The notes beneath the pieces were generated by a model. It searched no databases. It saw nothing but the letters and a program-made list of their open reading frames with translations, and was not told the DNA's origin. A stretch of 7,311 nt of DNA from Streptomyces lilacinus (GTDB taxonomy: Bacteria; Actinomycetota; Actinomycetes; Streptomycetales; Streptomycetaceae): contig KL569477.1 in assembly GCA_000715685.1 (NCBI GenBank), positions 7,314 through 14,624 on the forward strand, written 5' to 3'. Shown here piece after piece: positions 5,741 through 7,311 of the stretch. A program made the position numbers and the translations under genes. Each line of letters starts with the position of its first letter. Position 1 is the stretch's first letter.

Positions 5741-5812
5741 GCGCGCCGACGGGGCGCGCGGGAACGAGGGGGAACGTGGGGGAACGTGGGGGACACCCGG
5801 CGTCGACGCCGG
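5741..5812. repeat. Repeat and palindrome cluster upstream of the sheath gene
   Basis: Three elements sit together in the gap of about 170 bases between the two minus-strand genes. GCGCGCC (5741-5747) pairs with GGCGCGC (5753-5759). GGAACG(A/T)GGG is repeated three times at 10-bp pitch (5761-5770, 5771-5780, 5781-5790; CCCACGTTCC on the minus strand). A perfect 16-bp palindrome, CCGGCGTCGACGCCGG, lies at 5797-5812 and directly abuts the stop of the flavodoxin-like gene. The palindrome may act as that gene's terminator, and the repeats may be an operator for the sheath gene; both roles are inference. Confidence 0.55.
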
Positions 5813-6508
5813 TCAGGCGCCGGTCAGCGCTGCCGGTGCGTCGTCCGTCTCCCTGAGGGAGGCCGACAGGGCGCGGGCCTCGTGTTCGGTCATCCGGGGG
5901 GTCTCGTACGGCACGGCGTTGACCCAACGCTGGGTCAGCCGGGCGATCCGCTCGCCGTACCGCTCCGCGGTGATCCGGTCGCCGCGCGATCCGGCCTGCT
6001 CCGGTCCCTGGTCGGCGTGGCTCTGGCTCATCAGGCCCAGCCAGGAGCCCAGCCGGTTCACGTCGTCGCGGGAGCCACCGCTCCAGTTGTTGCCCGGCAT
6101 GTCGCCCACGCCGATCCACTGCATGCCCAACTGCGCGCCGAAGACCGCCAGCTGCTCCAGGACCGCCAGCTTGTCGCCGCTCTGCGAGGCGGACATGGTG
6201 AACCCGCCGGCCAGCTTGTCCTTCCACGCCTGCGTCACGAACGGCGTGAACGCCGCTTCCATGAACGCCTTGAACACCGCCGACACGCTGCCCATCAGCG
6301 TCGGGCAGCCGAAGACGATCGCATCGGAGCGGTCGAGCAGCTCCAGCACCTCCGCATCGTGCCAGCGGCCCGCGTTGACGTCCTCGGGACGGATCTCGGC
6401 GAGATGCACCCGGGTGTTCGGCACCAGTCGCGCCCCGTCGGCGAGGTGCTCGGCCAGGACCCGGGTGTGCCCGTGCACCGAGTGGTAGACCACCGTCACC
6501 GTGGCCAT
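5813..6508 (-). CDS. Flavodoxin/WrbA-like NAD(P)H-dependent oxidoreductase
   Basis: A 231-residue protein with a flavodoxin-like fold. Strand 1 and the FMN phosphate loop are visible at residues 4-15 (VTVVYHSVHGHT). A second FMN loop, FGCPTLMGSVSAVFKAF (66-82), resembles the P-T-R/L-x-G segment of WrbA quinone reductases. FTMSASQSGDK (103-113) matches the third loop, and VGDMPGNNWSGG further on lies where WrbA-type proteins contact flavin or quinone. Such enzymes transfer two electrons from NAD(P)H to quinones or similar acceptors in the cytoplasm. The C-terminal 50 or so residues are helical and family-specific. ATG 6508 is preferred: AGGA (plus-strand 6516-6519) lies seven bases upstream and the beta-strand starts at once. 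ATG 6547 would add 13 residues but has a poorer ribosome binding site. Divergent from a LysR-type gene, its probable regulator. Physiological substrate not known. Confidence 0.85.
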   Translation of the reverse strand: MATVTVVYHSVHGHTRVLAEHLADGARLVPNTRVHLAEIRPEDVNAGRWHDAEVLELLDRSDAIVFGCPTLMGSVSAVFKAFMEAAFTPFVTQAWKDKLAGGFTMSASQSGDKLAVLEQLAVFGAQLGMQWIGVGDMPGNNWSGGSRDDVNRLGSWLGLMSQSHADQGPEQAGSRGDRITAERYGERIARLTQRWVNAVPYETPRMTEHEARALSASLRETDDAPAALTGA

Positions 6509-6625
6509 CGGCGCATCCTGCTCACGGTCGACGTCATGGACTGTCATCTGCTCTTCACTACTTCCGGTCGTGGGGTAATCGCTGCTTGCCCAGCCATCAC
6601 AACCCGCGTACGGCACGGCTTCAAC

Positions 6626-6638
6626 GCCGAACTTCGGC
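6626..6638. promoter_or_regulatory. Palindrome in the divergent control region
   Basis: GCCGAA-C-TTCGGC is a perfect 6-bp inverted repeat with one spacer base, seven bases from the next palindrome. Its place between the flavodoxin-like gene and the LysR gene suggests an additional regulator contact site, but it is short. Confidence 0.35.
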
Positions 6639-6644
6639 ACGCAG

Positions 6645-6663
6645 CGATCGGTCGCACCGATCG
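6645..6663. promoter_or_regulatory. Probable LysR-type operator
   Basis: CGATCGGT-CGC-ACCGATCG is a perfect 8-bp inverted repeat with a 3-base spacer. It contains the T-N11-A core of LysR-family boxes (T6648, A6660) and the ATC-N9-GAT form (6647-6661). It lies 20 bases before the regulator start, overlapping where the -35 of the regulator promoter would be, as expected for autoregulation, and about 140 bases upstream of the divergent enzyme start. Confidence 0.6.
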
Positions 6664-6670
6664 ATCGCGT

Positions 6671-6682
6671 TAGCCTGGTCCC
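6671..6682 (+). promoter_or_regulatory. Possible -10 element for a leaderless LysR transcript
   Basis: TAGCCT (6671-6676) fits the TANNNT -10 pattern and ends six bases before the GTG start at 6683. No ribosome binding site precedes that GTG. Together these suggest that transcription starts at the start codon. No clear -35 is seen; the operator palindrome occupies that position. Confidence 0.4.
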
Positions 6683-7290
6683 GTGGACAGGATGGAACTG
6701 GAAGCATTCGTCGCGGTCGCGGAAGAGCTCCACTTCGGCCGCGCCGCCGCGCGCCTGCACCGGGGGCAGCCCACCGTCAGCGACGCCGTCAGGCGGCTGG
6801 AGAGCACCCTGGGCGGGCGGCTGTTCCACCGCACCAGCCGCCGGGTGTCACTGACCGATCTCGGCGAAGCGCTGCTGCCGGATGCCCACGCCGCCCTGGC
6901 CCAGCTGCGCCGCTTCCAGCAGCGCGGCCGTTCCCTGGCCGCCGGCGACGACCGGACCCGCACCACCCTCGTCGTCGCCCACGCCGAATACACCGGTCAC
7001 CAGCTGCTGTTGCGCTGCCTGCCGCGACTGCGCGACCGTTTCCCCGACGTGACGATCGTGCCGGAGGCCATGCCGACCACGGCCCAGCTCACCGCCCTGC
7101 GGGCGGAGACGATCGGGCTGGGCATCGGTTGGGCGACCGGCGACGTCACCGGCGTACGCGCGAGGGTGCTGTCCACCGAGAGGTTCATGGCGCTCGTACC
7201 CGCCGCCCATCCCCTCGCCGGGCACGCCGAGCTGAGCGCGTCCGAACTGTCCACCACCGGCCTGCTCACCTGGCCGCACCAGATCAACAG
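6683..7290 (+). CDS. LysR-type transcriptional regulator, 3' part missing
   Basis: About 202 residues are visible before genomic sequence ends at 7290; a complete family member has around 300. The N-terminal winged helix-turn-helix is clear: MELEAFVAVAEELHFGRAAA (4-23), then QPTVSDAVRRLE (29-40) as recognition helix and LFHRTSRRVSLTDLGE (about 48-63) as wing. The start of the effector-binding domain follows, with TTLVVAHAEYTGHQLL and the typical LPRLRDRFPDV. The last few codons read into adapter sequence and should be ignored. GTG 6683 is taken as start; ATG 6692, three codons later, is an alternative and neither has a good ribosome binding site. It is divergent from the flavodoxin-like gene, the common arrangement in which a LysR protein controls the neighbouring enzyme and itself. 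The effector is unknown. Confidence 0.87.
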
Positions 7291-7311
7291 CTGTCTCTTA
7301 TACACATCTCT
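7291..7311. other. Tn5/Nextera adapter sequence (artefact)
   Basis: CTGTCTCTTATACACATCT at 7291-7309 is the 19-base Tn5 mosaic end used in transposase-based sequencing libraries, followed by two more bases at the window end. It sits exactly at the end and interrupts the LysR reading frame. It is untrimmed library sequence, not a genomic transposon end. Confidence 0.95.

Noticed and set aside
6509..6547. Upstream start of the flavodoxin-like enzyme at 6547, or further upstream through the LysR start
   Set aside because: The extra residues lie before the first beta-strand, the ribosome binding site is poorer than that of 6508, and longer versions would overlap the operator and the divergent gene.
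6997..7305. Minus-strand frame starting MYKRQ at the right end
   Set aside because: Its start codon and first residues come from the adapter, and the rest is antisense to the LysR gene.
7291..7309. Genuine Tn5 or IS50 end
   Set aside because: The hyperactive mosaic end sequence at the exact contig terminus, with no transposase nearby, is best explained by library adapter.

Overview
The window is high-GC DNA with strong G/C preference at third codon positions, frequent GTG starts and Pro/Ala-rich linkers, and looks like Streptomyces or a close relative. The best recognised genes also fit an actinomycete: a menaquinone/geranylgeranyl reductase-type flavoprotein, an STPK-like sensor tail, and a contractile-injection-type tail sheath. 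It appears to be the end of a draft contig, because the last 21 bases are Tn5/Nextera adapter and not genome.

Layout, left to right. (1) The C-terminal part of a membrane-anchored protein with a Pro/Gln/Ala-rich cytoplasmic linker, one membrane helix and an exported domain, probably the tail of a Ser/Thr kinase-type sensor (1-887, +). (2) A short gap with five CAGTAC repeats at about 11-bp pitch and a GC-rich hairpin. (3) A complete geranylgeranyl-reductase-family FAD protein (1063-2346, +), probably acting on the menaquinone side chain. (4) Three consecutive small exported paralogues (2504-2962, 3059-3442, 3572-4255, all +) with degenerate RTX-like glycine/aspartate repeats enclosed by four conserved cysteines. 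The first and third carry a duplicated leader of about 120 bp; a strong hairpin separates the first from the second. (5) A small direct-repeat cluster and a 14-bp-stem hairpin that probably terminates both converging transcripts. (6) A phage-type tail sheath protein on the minus strand (4340-5644), with no tube, baseplate or ATPase gene beside it. (7) A minus-strand flavodoxin/WrbA-like oxidoreductase (5813-6508), divergent from a LysR-type regulator (6683 onward, +, cut by the contig end). The shared control region holds two palindromes.

How the genes relate. The flavodoxin-like enzyme and the LysR regulator form a typical divergent regulator/target pair. The three cysteine-framed repeat proteins form a tandem family, and their shared leader suggests that the first and third respond to the same signal. 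The sheath gene looks like an independent unit. The most promising undescribed element is the trio of cysteine-framed, RTX-like exported proteins with their duplicated leader. No CRISPR array, tRNA, rRNA or insertion sequence was seen.
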